64,000 bases of DNA from Puccinia triticina (GCF_026914185.1 NC_070569.1:1674001-1738000); one strand, 5' to 3'; shown: positions 34,724 through 45,824, counted from the first letter of the stretch. Translations and numbers: made by a program. Notes: generated from the letters alone by a model not told the origin.

Positions 34724-35461
34724 ATGAAACTTGCAACAACGGCCCAAGCGATCTTCCTAGCGGTTCTTCTCCTGTCATCGCCCGCCTGGGCAGGCTACTC
34801 ATGCGCCCACTGTGGGGGTTCAGAGAGTGATTTATCGGTGCGCCACCCCTTCGACGAATGGGACACATGCGGCTTCGACATTGGCAACAAGAACTTCTGC
34901 CCACGCCCATGCCGCAAGATGCACACGTACTGTAAACCATGCCAAAATTGGACCGGCCGGAACGTCAAAGATGCAGCCCTCGAATGTAAACATTATCCAC
35001 ATTATTACAGGATCGATATTGAAACTAAAACCAGGCAAGCGCCCCTCTTCCCAAAAAGAGCGCAAGGCAGGCCGCCTAAAGGCGAAACCGACGCAGGGAA
35101 GCGCAGAAGAAGAGGCGGGCCTGTACAACAACCGGCCAATGAAGGAGACGCTCCAACCCCAGCAGCGGACGGATCTACCTCATATGTAGGCAGGCCGCGT
35201 AAAGGCGAAACCGACGCAGGAAAGCGCAGAAGAAGAGGCGGGCCTGTACAACAACCGGCCAATGAAGGAGACGCTCCAACCCCAGCAGCGGACGAATCTA
35301 CCTCATATGAAGGCAGGCCGCGTAAAGGCGAAACCGACGCAGGAAACCGCAGAAGAAGAGGCGGGCCTGTACAACAACCGACCAATGAAGAAGACGCGTC
35401 AACCTCAGCAGCGGACGAATCAACCTCATATGCTCCTGGGGTATACTTTGAATTCTTGTAA
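34724..35461 (+). CDS. secreted cysteine-rich protein with GRP-K/RRRR repeats
   Basis: 245 residues from the ATG in CCGCCCGCCATG, the position conserved in the paralogue. Signal peptide MKLATTAQAIFLAVLLLSSP, cleaved probably at AWA-GY. The mature N-terminus starts with YSC, the [YFW]xC motif known from powdery mildew and rust effector candidates. A cysteine module follows (CAHC, CGFDIGN, CPRPC, CKPCQNW, CKH) that looks metal-binding. From residue 115 come three 41-residue units, each GRPxKGETDAGxRRRRGGP followed by an acidic, Ala/Pro/Ser-rich half. GRP with flanking lysine resembles an AT-hook core and RRRR a nuclear signal. The end is VYFEFL. It is intron-less here. A role as a nuclear-targeted effector is inference; no homologue is known to me. 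Confidence 0.85.
   Translation: MKLATTAQAIFLAVLLLSSPAWAGYSCAHCGGSESDLSVRHPFDEWDTCGFDIGNKNFCPRPCRKMHTYCKPCQNWTGRNVKDAALECKHYPHYYRIDIETKTRQAPLFPKRAQGRPPKGETDAGKRRRRGGPVQQPANEGDAPTPAADGSTSYVGRPRKGETDAGKRRRRGGPVQQPANEGDAPTPAADESTSYEGRPRKGETDAGNRRRRGGPVQQPTNEEDASTSAADESTSYAPGVYFEFL
35066..35434 (+). repeat. three 123-bp coding tandem repeats
   Basis: The units start at 35066, 35189 and 35312 (GGCAGGCCG), with exactly 123-base spacing, so the frame is kept. Units 1 and 2 are nearly identical; unit 3 differs more. The paralogue at 44069 has one GRP and no repeat. Confidence 0.9.
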
Positions 35462-35889
35462 TGGTCCATTGGCACATGCCTGGCTTGTTGCACAGCAATC
35501 TGTTTCATAAACTTAGTGATTGATGGCAACCTACAGTGCCCCGCACCTCTTCTCAACTACCCTGCGCCTGCAAAAAACATTGTGCCCCCATAACTTGTTC
35601 ACATTCCACCCTATAACCGCATACTATACATTTCTATGTAGCTTGTGGAGAAGAATTTTATATAGCACATCCCTCTGGGATGCCTGAATCAAACATTATC
35701 AGTTTTTTTTTTTTTTTTTTTTTTTAAGTGCTTATTGATTTGACATTTTGCACTAAGGTGATACAAGTATGGTGTAAGCCCAAGATGAGGCTGTTACTAC
35801 GTTGTGTGTGAGAACCATTGCAGTTACAGGCAAGGTTCATAACTTTACAACATATGAGATCTGTTGACGTGGGGGGGGGAGGGAGGGGT

Positions 35890-35940
35890 GGGGCCACCAG
35901 GATTTGAACCTGGGATCTCTGCAGGTGACAACCATGGGCC
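35890..35940 (-). pseudogene. 3' part of a tRNA-like sequence
   Basis: On the minus strand a perfect T arm (CCAGG-TTCAAAT-CCTGG) is preceded by AGATC and an anticodon-arm-like GGTTGTCACCTGCAG (GTC, Asp-like) and followed by TGGCCCC. The 5' third of the tRNA is missing; the GCTAGCGTAGC-rich region begins there. It is a tRNA relic or SINE head. Confidence 0.4.
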
Positions 35941-37385
35941 AGCTACGCTAAGATTAGCGCTAGCGTAGCATAGTGTTAGCTTTCTTAAGCTACGCTACAG
36001 TGGCGCTAGTGTTAGCGGCCGGATTTTCCTGCTAACACTAATGAGATAGAAGAAAGCGCTTGTGTAGTGCTAGCGTAGTGTTAGCGGTTGTTTTTTTACA
36101 GCCGCTAACGCTACAATTTTGTCTGGATAGCGTTAGCGTAGCGGTGTGAGCTTAGAAGAAAGCTACACTAACTTTTAATATAGATTTTGTGTACGCTAGC
36201 GCCGCCTGAGGAAAAAACTGGGCAGAAACAGCCCAATTTTGTCCCCGCGCAACTACAGAGATGAAACTGTGAGAATACCGGACCAGACCCTGACCCGCAG
36301 CAACCGCAAAGAAAGCTTGTGCGGCAAAGCAAACCCCAGACCCCAGCTGCTAAGAAAGGTGAGCGTTAAGCCTCCTTTCTCAGTCTCAAACCTAACCCAG
36401 ACCAGAAGCTAAAGTGTATCGCTTTGCTGATCATAGAACCCAAACCTTCATTGCTAGCTGCCCCTGCCAAAGCCAAGACAAAGTCAGCTCCAGAGTTTAT
36501 AACCTTGTGTGTTCCCAAGACAAGATTGAAGCAGACTTCCGGCAAGGCTGACTCAATCTTGTTCTTTAAACAGAACGCTTGCGGAACGACTTGGCAATAA
36601 ACCAAAGGACACCCTCCTAGACAGGAACACAAACGGTCTGACAACTGGCAAGTGATCCAATGTCCTTAGACCACAAAAGAACAAAGCGGAAATAGCAATA
36701 GCTGACTTGAACAAACATCGTTTGTCAAGCAGACCTAAACAGCACGACAGAGCTCTGCCGCAGGGATAAAACGAAGATTGTAAACTGACTTTGTCCTGCA
36801 CTCGTGAGTCAAATAACAGACAAGAGAAAAAGAAGGGCAGCTTGATCTCATCGCTGACCATTATGGCTGCATGGACGATAGCTAGCTTTTGCAATAAAAC
36901 CTCCCAGTGAACCCGTACAGTACTCGCCAAACCAGCCCACTCTTGTTACCCCAGCCAACCTCAATCACAACTCGAGTTTGCTTTGAGTTGCTTTCAGGTA
37001 CTACACGTGCAGACTTTATTGTTTCTTATTCCAAGCTGTCTTGCTATATGAATTGTACTAGTTTCTGATAGTAATAAATACTTTCAGTTGCTCCAAATTT
37101 TTCAGAAACTGGGCAGAAATAACACTCCATTTTTTTTCCTGCAGTCACGCAAATGCAGGAAAAAAACTAGCATATCATTTCTACCCAGTTTCTGCCGCCC
37201 TAGCGTAGTGGGAATTCATTGCACTACGCTACCGGGGGAGCAAAAATCCGTTAGCGCCTATCCCGTTACGCTAACCGTTAGCGTAGCGGATTTGTTTTTG
37301 TGCTAACGCTAAAAAAAGTGTTAGCGCAGGAAAAAAAGCTACGCTAAAGCTTGGTGTTAGCGGCGTAAAATCCCGCTGTAAACCC
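35941..37385. repeat. TAGCGTTAGC motif-dense element
   Basis: Clusters at 35941-36200 and 37190-37380 contain GCTAACGCTA, TAGCGTTAGCG and GCTAGCGTAGC in both orientations, framing about 1 kb of ordinary sequence. The clusters look like the two subterminal zones of one non-autonomous element. I could not define exact ends. Minus-strand frames at 36366-36930 have no domain. Confidence 0.5.
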
Positions 37386-37435
37386 CCCTCCTCCCTTGGG
37401 GTTCACAAGGAGTCACAAGTGACCCCCACATGTCA

Positions 37436-37745
37436 CATACAATCAGCAATGATGCTCCCAAAACAATGAAAATGGTATAGTACACAAAAGAAGGAGAGGA
37501 AAAAGGAAGTATGTGAGTGCAATTGAAGTCCAAGACAATGGAGCCATAAAAGGGGGAGGAGAAGGTAGGCCTTTATAGAGGCCGCCAAGGCCCTCCTTCC
37601 TGAAGGACTTGAGAGTGGTATTGCAAGCACCACTATACTAGAAGCCCATGTTAGCCATGCCGGTGACCTGCATCCTGCGTCTGAGGACGTCAAGCAGGAA
37701 GATGATAGTCTGGGAAAAGGCTGTAACCCAAACTGGCCTCCCCGG
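37436..37745 (-). pseudogene. mitochondrial carrier (SLC25) gene fragment
   Basis: One minus-strand frame reads LDVLRRRMQVTGMANMGF, a stop, then YSGACNTTLKSFRKEGLGGL followed by YKGL. This is the last repeat of a mitochondrial carrier: the Px[DE]xx[RK] signature (here LLD in place of PFD), then the EG-x-x-G-x-x-x-G-L pattern after the first helix. The sequence after YKGL is hydrophobic but not carrier-like. An in-frame stop and lack of the other repeats make it a relic, next to a non-autonomous element that could have captured it. Confidence 0.7.
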
Positions 37746-38361
37746 GACATGTCACGGGGTGTGACCCCGGGGTTCAGATATTGGGATTTGATTTCAGTGC
37801 CCTGGGATTGAGAGGCTCAGGAGGGAGGGAGAAAGGACATATTTACTTGATTCCAATGCCATTGGCCATTTTAGAGACAAATCATCATTTTTTACGTTAT
37901 TTTGCATGATCTACATGTGGCTGCATCAGAGTTGGACAGAAGAATAGATAACAACATCAAAAGCAAGAAAAACTTGGGGGAAAATAAGGAAAACAAAAGT
38001 GAAGAGGAGGAGAAATTAGACAGTCTGAGTCAATGAAAGATGAGAGTGCAGCTTCATTGCATTCTTCTAGGAATTAATACCATTCCTTGAGGGACAAGAT
38101 ATGCTCAACGGTATCAGGCTTGAGGGCAGAGCGGTGCCAAGAGAGTATGTGGCGAGAAAACTTGTTTGGATGCCGCACAGGTAGCTGGAATAGCTAAAAA
38201 ATGATGGGCCATCTTGGATACCGCCAAATTAACCCCCCTGTTCCACAAGGCCTTCCTGATGGCTTCTACTGCTGCAAATCTCAAAATATTTTTTAGACAG
38301 TGTATCTAGATTGCTGTAAAATTTTGGGAGCATTTGGGTGCTCCAGTGAGGAGATATAAAT
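37746..38361. other. no gene recognised
   Basis: Purine-rich stretches and no recognisable frame, up to the left end of the fold-back element. Confidence 0.4.
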
Positions 38362-40083
38362 ACGGACTTACTTTGCGCACTGCAGAAAACTCTTTGCGCA
38401 CTGTGGGGGTCGTTGTCCTGACGTCCAGCCCCCAGTGCGCGCTTCTGCCATGGCTCTTCGCGCACTGCATTTTCCCCCAAAAAATTGGCTTGCATTTCTT
38501 GAGATATTTTTTGATGAATCAATAGAATGGCTTTTGATGATCCCCCAAAAAAATAATCAAGTCATTTAGGGGTCTCCTTGAGCCTAGAGAAAATTGACAT
38601 GAAAAAATCATATTTTAACGCGGCAGGGACCTGTAATACCGCTTCCTGTGCCCCAGTAGCCCCAAACATTTCACAGTATCATGGTACATGTGCAAATTCA
38701 TGACCTGATAATTTTCAGAATTTTCACCAGCTTTCCTGTAGCCCAAGTAGGTATTGTGTTTATTATTTTGTGTATATGTATAACTTTTTTGTTACACACA
38801 CCAAAGGCACAAAATTTTGAGAGCACAGAGAAATATGCTTCAAATTAATTCCCTGAAATTCCTAGCAATAGTGTGTCATTATAAAATGAGATATAAGGGG
38901 TGCGCAGCAGGCTTAGTAGGAAAATTACTGCTAACTGTATAGCTTTTTTGTTACACACCCAAACAGTCCCAAAATTTCAGAAATGTTTTCATTGTGGATA
39001 TTCTCCGCGCCATAAATTTCTTGGCAATAGTGTGTCATGATAAAATGAGATATAAGGGGTGCGCAAAGGGCTTAGTAGGAAAATGGCTGCTACATGTATA
39101 GATTTTTTTTACAAGCTGAAACAGTCTGAAATTTTCAGGAATGTTTCAATTTTGCATATTCTCTGCGCCATAAAGCTCTTAGCAATAGTGTGTCATTGAA
39201 ACATGAGATAAGTTAGCAGTCATTTTCCTACTAAGCCCGCCGCGCACCCCTTATATCTCATGTTATCATGACACACTGTTGCCAAGAAATTTATGGTGCG
39301 GAGAATATCCACAATGAAAACATTTCTGAAATTTTGGGACTGTTTGGGTGTGTAAAAAAAAAGCTATACAGTTAGCAGTAATTTTCCTACTAAGCCTGCC
39401 GCGCACCCCTTATATCTCATGTTATCATGACACAATATTGCCAAGAAATTTATGGCGCGGAGAATATTTACAATGAAAACATTTCTGAAATTTTGGCACT
39501 GTTTGGGTTTGTAATAAAAAAGCTATACAGTTAGCAGTAATTTTCCTACTAAGCCTGCCGCGCACCCCTTATGTCTCATTTTATCATGACACAATATTTC
39601 CAAGGAATTTATGGCGCGGGGAGTATCCACAATGAAAAAATTTCTGAAATTTTGGGACTGTTTGGGTGTGTAACAAAAAAGCTATACAGTTAGCAGTAAT
39701 TTTCCTACTAAGCCTGCCGTGCACCCCTTATATCTCTGGGAAAAATTCTGAAAATTATCAGATCATGAATTTGCACATGTACCATGACACTGTGAAATTT
39801 ATGGGGCTACTGGGGCACAGGAAGCGATATTACAGGTCCCCGCCGCATTAAAATATGATTATATCATCTCAATTTTCTCTAGGCTCAAGGAGACCACCAA
39901 ATGACTTGATTATTTTTTGGGGGGGTCATAAAAGGTCGTTCTATTGACTCATCAAAAAATATCTCCAGAAAAGTAAGCCGTTTTTTTGGGGGAATGCACA
40001 GTGCGCGAAGAGCCGTGGCGGAAGCGCGCACTGGGGGCGAGACGTCGAGACGACGACCCCCACAGTGCGCGAAGTAAGTCCGT
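38362..40083. mobile_element. intact 1.7-kb fold-back element
   Basis: The termini ACGGACTTACTTTGCGCAC and GCGCGAAGTAAGTCCGT are inverted, and inverted similarity continues far inward (the CGCACTGTGGGGGTCGT zone, CAAGTCATTTAGGGGTCTCC, TATTTTAACGCGGCAGGGAC, CTTAGTAGGAAAAT). Inside each arm a unit of about 160 bp containing ATATAAGGGGTGCGC, AGCTTTTTTGTTACACACC and TCTCCGCGCCATAAAT is repeated. There is no coding region. A second copy, split by a Helitron, lies at 46698-47039 plus 55689-56808. No clear target duplication was found. Confidence 0.8.
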
Positions 40084-40400
40084 TTTTTTTTAATTGAGTC
40101 CGGACGTCCTGAAGAACGAGTTGGACTAACCATTTTCAGATATTTTTAAAATATTTCTGGAACCACCTGAGGTGGTTTTAAAAATATTTTGGAAACCAAT
40201 TTGGTTTGAAAAATATCTCCAGAACCATTAGAAATGGTTTTTGAAACCATTTGGATACTCCTTCTCTCACGGCACGGTTTTTTGGACCTTTTTGGCAACG
40301 GAATTTGTCCACAAACCAGATTCAGACCAATTTGGTTCTGACAACCACTATCCAATCAATTTGGTTTTGACAACCATCCCAAAAACCTTTGGTGCACCCG
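40084..40400. repeat. ACCA-TGGT motif-dense patch
   Basis: GGAACCACCTGAGGTGGTTTT, AAACCAATTTGGTTT, AACCATTAGAAATGGTT and further ACCA..TGGT pairs follow each other, each self-complementary. This is another example of a patch filled with one palindromic word. Confidence 0.6.
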
Positions 40401-40766
40401 TGGTGTACAACAGAGACAGACATTGGAGTATTTATATACATGCTCTAGTTAGTCCATATATAATTACTATGTGCTGTTGAGTTGAGTAGCATGGGACAAT
40501 CGCAGGTCTATGATAAGTCATGACAGTATAGCTTGCGTTGACACTGTAGACTGGGACACAATAGTATTGTATTACATATCTGGGTCACAACAATGCATCC
40601 TAGACAACATGGCTGGAGTCTTTGACAAACATCAACCGAGAGCATGGATCCTGGCAGGACCCATCCTGATGGCGGTCGGCCGGGTTGGGGGTGCAAGCGG
40701 ACGAGGATTTGTGGTTGTGGAAACCGTTGAGTTTGATGGAGTTCAGCTTGGTCTGTCGCCAATAGA
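40401..40766 (-). other. decayed 3' flank of the truncated Copia
   Basis: The minus strand carries a few open codons after the Copia frame ends (IDIVILAQALIYWRQTKLNS), then stops. It may be an eroded terminal part of the element, but I cannot place it in RNase H with confidence. Confidence 0.3.
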
Positions 40767-42419
40767 TCAGCGCCTGTGCCAGGATAACGATATCAATTGA
40801 CAGCTGAAAGAGTGCACTGTTTCAGAGCCATCCAAGTCAGTGAACGCGAACTGGAGATGGGTTCCTGTTGCAGGGATGGGCCAACTGACCATATTTTGGG
40901 TCAACTTTCCTTGCATGCAGGCTTCGCATGCGTGAGTCTTGGTCAAGTCGATTTTGTCTGGTACTACTTGTGCGATCCTTCCGGAGCTTGCGTGGCCGAG
41001 ACGGTTGTGCCACTTCTGGTACTCCGAGAGCATTGGCGATACGGTGGTGTTTAGGTTGATTGAGTTGATCGGCGAGGGGGTGACTCCGATGATCTCGAGC
41101 AAGTCGTTCAAGAGATTGACTTTAAATGGCTTTTGGTCGTCGATCGCCACCTCAGAGAATCCGCTCCTTTCTGTGATGGCTACGCGGTGATTCATGAGTT
41201 GAACCAAGGAGACCAAATTCCTGGTCAATCGAGGCACATAAAGGGCGTCTGGGAGCGTGATCTTCTGTCCGGTGGGTAGATGAAGCTGGGCCGTTCCGCG
41301 AGCGACCGCGGCTAGCTCCGACCTGCCGCTGCCGGTCACAATATTGATGTGGACCGGGGTTGAATCGAGGAAGTATTGAAGGGAATTCAGCATATGGTTG
41401 CTGGCCCCTGAGTCCAATATGGTAGAGAGAGGGGATTCCGGCGTCGTCATGTTGTAGGTGAACAACGGCTTGACGATACCGCTATGGTAGGCTTCCTCTT
41501 CTTCTTCCTCGACGGTGGTGTTATAGGACGTTCGTTGTTTCTTTTCGGGGCGTCCTTGGTCTTGCAAAGGTCGTTCAGGAGGCCTGGTGGACGGGTGGAT
41601 TGTCCAGCAGTTGTCTTCCGTGTGGGTGGTTGCTTTGGGGTTATGTTTGCCGCCGCTACATCTGATGATGTTGCCACCAGAAGAGCCACCGCCTCTTTTC
41701 GGCCGTTGAGTTTGTTTGCGACTCGTTCCGGTGGCTAGAGCTGTGGTGGAGTTGTCTGAGTCTTCGACGAATTTCCTTTTTGTGGCTATCTCGTGGCGAC
41801 CGATGTCTCTGAGCTTGGCTATGATTTCTTTCGGCTTAGCCAGTGCTTTGAGGTCAGCGAACAAGGCTTGCATTAGCATAGGTCGCCTTTTAGTTATCTT
41901 GCCGACGATGCCGCAGCCGACTAGAACATCCAGAACTTTCAGGCCGAGCGAACTAAATTCGGCCAAGCTCTCCTCCATCTCGGTAATGTATGTATTCATG
42001 TCTCGGTTGTACTGAATGTCCAACCACTTATTCCATACCTGGAATACCGAGAGTAGGGAGTCGGAAGCATAAATTGTTTTTATGTCTGTCCAGATGGCGT
42101 GCGGGTCCTGCTCGTTATCATCGTTGATAACGCTGGTGAAGATTGCGTTGGATATGGCTTCGCTTAAGATGCTACAGGTCCTCAGCGCGCCTTGAAGCTC
42201 GTTATCATCTGGGTCTTCTGACATTGGTTCCTCAAGATATTCCTCAATATGTCGGGGTCTGAGGTGCATCTTTATTTTTCTCTCCCACAGCGGGAAGTTG
42301 GATCCGTCGAACTTGGGGACGTTGACGTGATCTTTGTCTGGGCTGTAGGCGTCACTCCTGGCGACTGGTTGCGTGGATTTATCCGTGCTGCTAGAACTCT
42401 GAGTTCTCGTGTTCGCCAT
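40767..42419 (-). pseudogene. truncated Copia gag-protease-integrase
   Basis: The 550-residue frame starts MANTRTQSSSS and contains the Copia gag core (VPKFDGSNFPLWERKIKMHL), a divergent zinc knuckle (CSGGKHNP...HTEDNCW), protease ILDSGASNHM at about residue 335 and the pre-integrase finger (KWHNRLGHASSGRI ... CEACMQGK). It reaches the start of integrase (FAFTDLDGSETVHSF) and then leaves the family sequence. Integrase core, reverse transcriptase and RNase H are absent, so a large internal deletion or 3' truncation occurred. The open part has no stop, suggesting either recent loss or selection on gag alone. Confidence 0.85.
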
Positions 42420-43409
42420 CTCGGCCTGCCTTTAGTTGCCTATTGAGGTAGTCCTGTCGAGCGATTCGAGACTGTAAATCTGAAAGAATTGGAGTAACTA
42501 AAGGTTTTATTTCCAGTTAGGTACAGTTTACTTTATTTGTAATTACAAGTAGATTGTGTTTCTATGTACCTAAAGGCAGGACTCGAGATCCTGATGGCTG
42601 GTCTGGGGTAGGAGATGACAGGGAGGAGAGGAATGGTCTGAGCGTGCGCTGCTTTCGGTGGTTGATTATGAGTTTGTTGAGACGGCGGATTATTGGAATA
42701 ATCTCGCTTTGTCCTGGCGAAAAGGTTCCGCTGTGGATCTGTCTGTTTTCACAAGCGTCGTAACAACTTAGCTTGGTTTCTGGTTTATGTCTGGTCTGGG
42801 GAGCTACTCTGGAACTTACGGTGATCGGTGTCTTCCGTGATTCTGCTGAGTAGCTCTTGCCTGGTCTTTGTGCCGAGTCGTTCCGCGAGGGTTCTAGGTA
42901 TGAACGAGATTCAGTCAGCTATCTGTTTGAATCCGTTGATCTCTATCCTCCGGAACGTACAAGGTTCTGTGGTTTGCTTGGGCTTGTTTGTTCTGGGCCG
43001 GTAAGTTTCTAACTTCGGCTGGGACTGTTTGTGTTCGACGTGGCGATACGCATCAGCTGTCTGGCCTGTTAGGGCTGTGGGTCTGGGCTCGGGAAAAGGG
43101 CTTACCTTTATCTCCGGCTGGGTCCATTTCTGGGTTGAGCCGCGCTAGCTTCCTGGCTGGTTGCTGCGGGCCTGGGCCTGTATTCCAACAGTTTCCTCCT
43201 CCGTTATGGCCGGATATATCACAAATTTAGAGGTGGTGTCGGGTGGTACATCCTGCAGATCGCAGGAGCTCTGGACCACCGACGTTCCTTGAAAAATCAG
43301 TCCCTCTATTGGAGCGGGGACACCGTCCCACAGGAACCCTCCAAACGAGGAACTTGTGCGCTATGTTGACCCCGCGGCATAGTCGACTCGGCAGTTGCAG
43401 TTGCCCGCA
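42420..43409. other. possible 5' LTR remnant of the truncated Copia
   Basis: The element's upstream region should lie here. A TG at about 42473 (TGTAAATCTGAAAG) and CA at about 43219 (ATATATCACA) could be LTR borders, but no second LTR exists in the window to confirm them. No gene recognised. Confidence 0.25.
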
Positions 43410-44789
43410 CCCGAAGGCTGGCAATCGCTGGCCAATACATATTTCCAGTTGACCGCCACGCCCACGCCTCGTTTTTCAGCCAGCTTCGCGCCCCGTGGGA
43501 CTCTCTTATAAGTCACATCGGGGCCCCTAAGGTACGCGTCCTCCATCCCAGTTGGCAGTCACTAGGCGATAAATAACTGGATCAAGCGCAGGCAATCCGA
43601 TGAGCAGACTGTGTGGTCAGAAGCAAACCACATTAATGCCGAACGTCAGGAGCAAACATATTTACGAACACGCAAGAATTGCACGGTCGCCTGGATTGAT
43701 TGTCAGACCACCACCAAGCGCTGTCCGCAGGCCTCGTTATCCAAGTTCGTCTTTCTCCATCATCTCATGTTGCCTGCCACTATTCGAGTGTTGGGTCCTG
43801 CATCTTCAGTAACAACCAGTTTCTTCTTTCTCTTGTTTGCAGCCATTTCCATGAGTATGAACCAGTCGCATTTTGCTTTTGATCCCAACTCTGGAATATT
43901 GGTGTCGATCGGACTATTGGGTCTGAAAAAGGGAGAGACAACATCCGTTCGGTAGTACAACGGAACCAACACATCGTAAGGTCTCGACACCCCTCGATCA
44001 ACACCAGCCAACGCCTGTTCAAGCCGCACCCAAGCCAGTCAATCCTCAAGAGTGAAACGCCCACCGCCATGAAACTTGCAACACTGCCCCAAGCAATCTT
44101 CCTAGCGGTTCTTCTCCTGTCATCGACCATCTGGGCAGGTTTCACTTGCTGCGCCAACTGCGGGGAGTCAACAGGTATCGTAAGGCAGAAATGCGGCATC
44201 CTCAGGAAAAGAGACTATTGCGGCTTCCCCCTTGGCAACGGCAGCGTCTGCGGTGCGGAATCCGGGAAACAATTCACGCATTGTAACCGATGCGTTCATT
44301 GGACCATCCGGAATTACAAACCTGATTGTGGTCATGATAAACATCATTACACGGTCGATCCTGCAACTGGGGTTAGGACTGCGGCCAAATTCCCATTCAG
44401 AAAAAAAGGCAGGCCTATAACAAATCCAACCAATGCAGTAGACGCTTCAACCTCAGCAGGACGCGCTCCAACACCACAAGACCCTTCAAACTCAGCAGGA
44501 CACTCTCCAACCTCATATCCCTTTCCGTACTTTGAATACTTGTAATGGTCTATTGACAATACCTGGATTATTGCACAGCAATATGTTTCATAAACTTAGT
44601 GATTTATGGCAACCTACAGCGCCCCGCACCTCTTCTCAACTATCCCTTGCCTGCAAAAAAAATTGTGCCCCCATAACTTGTTCAAAATTCACCCTATAAC
44701 CAAATACTATACATTTGTATGTAGCTTGTGGAGAAGAATTTTATATAGCACATCCCTCTGGGATGCCTCAATCAAAAGTTATCATTTTT
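43410..44789 (+). repeat. duplicon, copy 2
   Basis: Collinear with 34130-35702. The promoter region (for example GCACGGTCGCCTGRATYGAT and the CCACCACCAAGCGCTGTCCG word), the first 21 codons and the 3' region (CTTGTGGAGAAGAATTTTAT) are nearly identical, while mature coding sequence is hard to align. Copy 2 has an extra insertion near 43430-43490. Confidence 0.8.
44069..44545 (+). CDS. secreted cysteine-rich protein, paralogue
   Basis: 158 residues. Signal peptide MKLATLPQAIFLAVLLLSST (cleavage probably IWA-GF), then FTC, again fitting [YFW]xC. The cysteine module CANCG, CGILRKRDYCGFPLGN, CNRCVHWT, CGHDKHHY parallels the paralogue at 34724 in spacing of the CxxC pairs, the GN after CGF, the W-T and the C-x-H end, but most residues between differ. 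It has one KKGRP word, no 41-residue repeats, a Ser/Pro/Thr-rich tail and the conserved end YFEYL. It is intact and has the same start context (CCACCGCCATG). The family is unknown to me; an effector role is inference. Confidence 0.85.
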   Translation: MKLATLPQAIFLAVLLLSSTIWAGFTCCANCGESTGIVRQKCGILRKRDYCGFPLGNGSVCGAESGKQFTHCNRCVHWTIRNYKPDCGHDKHHYTVDPATGVRTAAKFPFRKKGRPITNPTNAVDASTSAGRAPTPQDPSNSAGHSPTSYPFPYFEYL

Positions 44790-45616
44790 GAGTTGTCAAA
44801 TTTGAACTGGTTGCCTTTAACCCCCTATTTTCTGGGGTTATATGCATATCCTATGTGGTTATAAAGTATGTTTTAGTGTTGAATTATGTATCTAAACTAC
44901 TGTTAACCACATGATGAGGTAACTTGTCACCACACCACAATGGTGTGTGTGCTTTCAACAGGATGATGGTGCTTTGTAAGCTTTGCTAGCAGGAACCATT
45001 GTGAGTTCTTGTCTCCAAATTCTCATCTGCCTATGCCAGGAGGCCAGGAAGCATCACAATTAGGGTGTTCAAAGTTGACTTGCATAAAATCATAACACCA
45101 TAAAATCATAAAATTCTGAGGTGAAAAAAATATGTCCACCCAAGCACTCAAATTAGAGCAACATTTCTAAAATGGTACATATAAAATCATCATTTGAAAG
45201 CTCTATGATTTTATGATTTTATGTACGGAATCACTTTGCGCACTGCAAAAAACACTTTGCGCACTGCACAGTGCGCGGATTCCCAAACACTTCACGCACT
45301 GCGGGTAAACTACACAACTTTTTGAAGATTTTTCTTGACAAATCAATAGACAGGCTTCTCATTGGCCTCTCTGAATTTTTTGAAAGTTTTTCAAAGCATT
45401 CTTCTATGTTTAAAAGAATCATTAAGAACCAGAAGAAATGTAGGATTTGGGCGCCTAAAAAACAAGGTTCCCATAGCCCAAAATTTGTTGAGTAATGAAA
45501 CATGTAAGAACAGCTACTTCAATACTTTTCAGCCACTTTGTGCAAGCATACAGGTGTGAAAAATAAGAAACTTCACCACACATTAGCACATTACATCTAA
45601 ATTATCCTCATTTTTC
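44790..45616. other. no gene; fold-back-type end
   Basis: At 45225-45310 TTTGCGCACTGC words in both orientations resemble the terminus of the fold-back family (38362-40083), without a matching second end. A MITE-like GGTGTTCAAAGTTG with ATAAAATCAT words lies at 45064-45220. No gene. Confidence 0.4.
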
Positions 45617-45800
45617 AGACCTGGATTGTTGCTAAAAGATCATATTACTGCATTTAAAACTGTGTATACTCAATTATCCGATCTGACTGAAAATCACCTG
45701 CAGGAATTTGGGACGGTTACGTTGTTTATGGCAGCTGCTTTATTCTTAGACAGTCTAGAAGCCAATGTTGAGACACTACAAACATTTATTATTTTGCCCA
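45617..45800 (+). pseudogene. Copia gag fragment
   Basis: The frame LLKDHITAFKTVYTQLSDLT ... FMAAALFLDSLEANVETLQT has the helical pattern of the Copia gag middle region (UBN2-like). It is cut off on both sides. Related but decayed sequence may continue at 56870-57110 (SKSSKKKLKNSIAPKPK). Confidence 0.45.
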
Positions 45801-45824
45801 AAAAAAAAAAAAAAAGTCAACATG

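Larger units (their letters stand above)
34130..35702 (+). repeat. duplicon, copy 1
   Basis: About 1.5 kb collinear with 43410-44789. Upstream and downstream non-coding sequence is much more alike between the copies than the mature coding sequence. The right border is followed at once by a T run (35703-35725), absent in copy 2, which may mark a retroposed poly(A) tail on the other strand. Confidence 0.8.

Noticed and set aside
40767..42419. Truncated Copia considered as a domesticated gag-protease gene because its frame is open
   Set aside because: The C-terminus breaks off in integrase without a conserved end, and there is no evidence of selection. Recent truncation is simpler.
43760..44029. 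Minus-strand open frame upstream of the secreted-protein gene that is conserved in both duplicons (MRLEQALAGVD, RPYDVLVPLYYRTDVV)
   Set aside because: Most base differences between the copies in this frame change the amino acid (about eight of ten that I compared), so it is not conserved as protein. The similarity reflects conserved promoter DNA.
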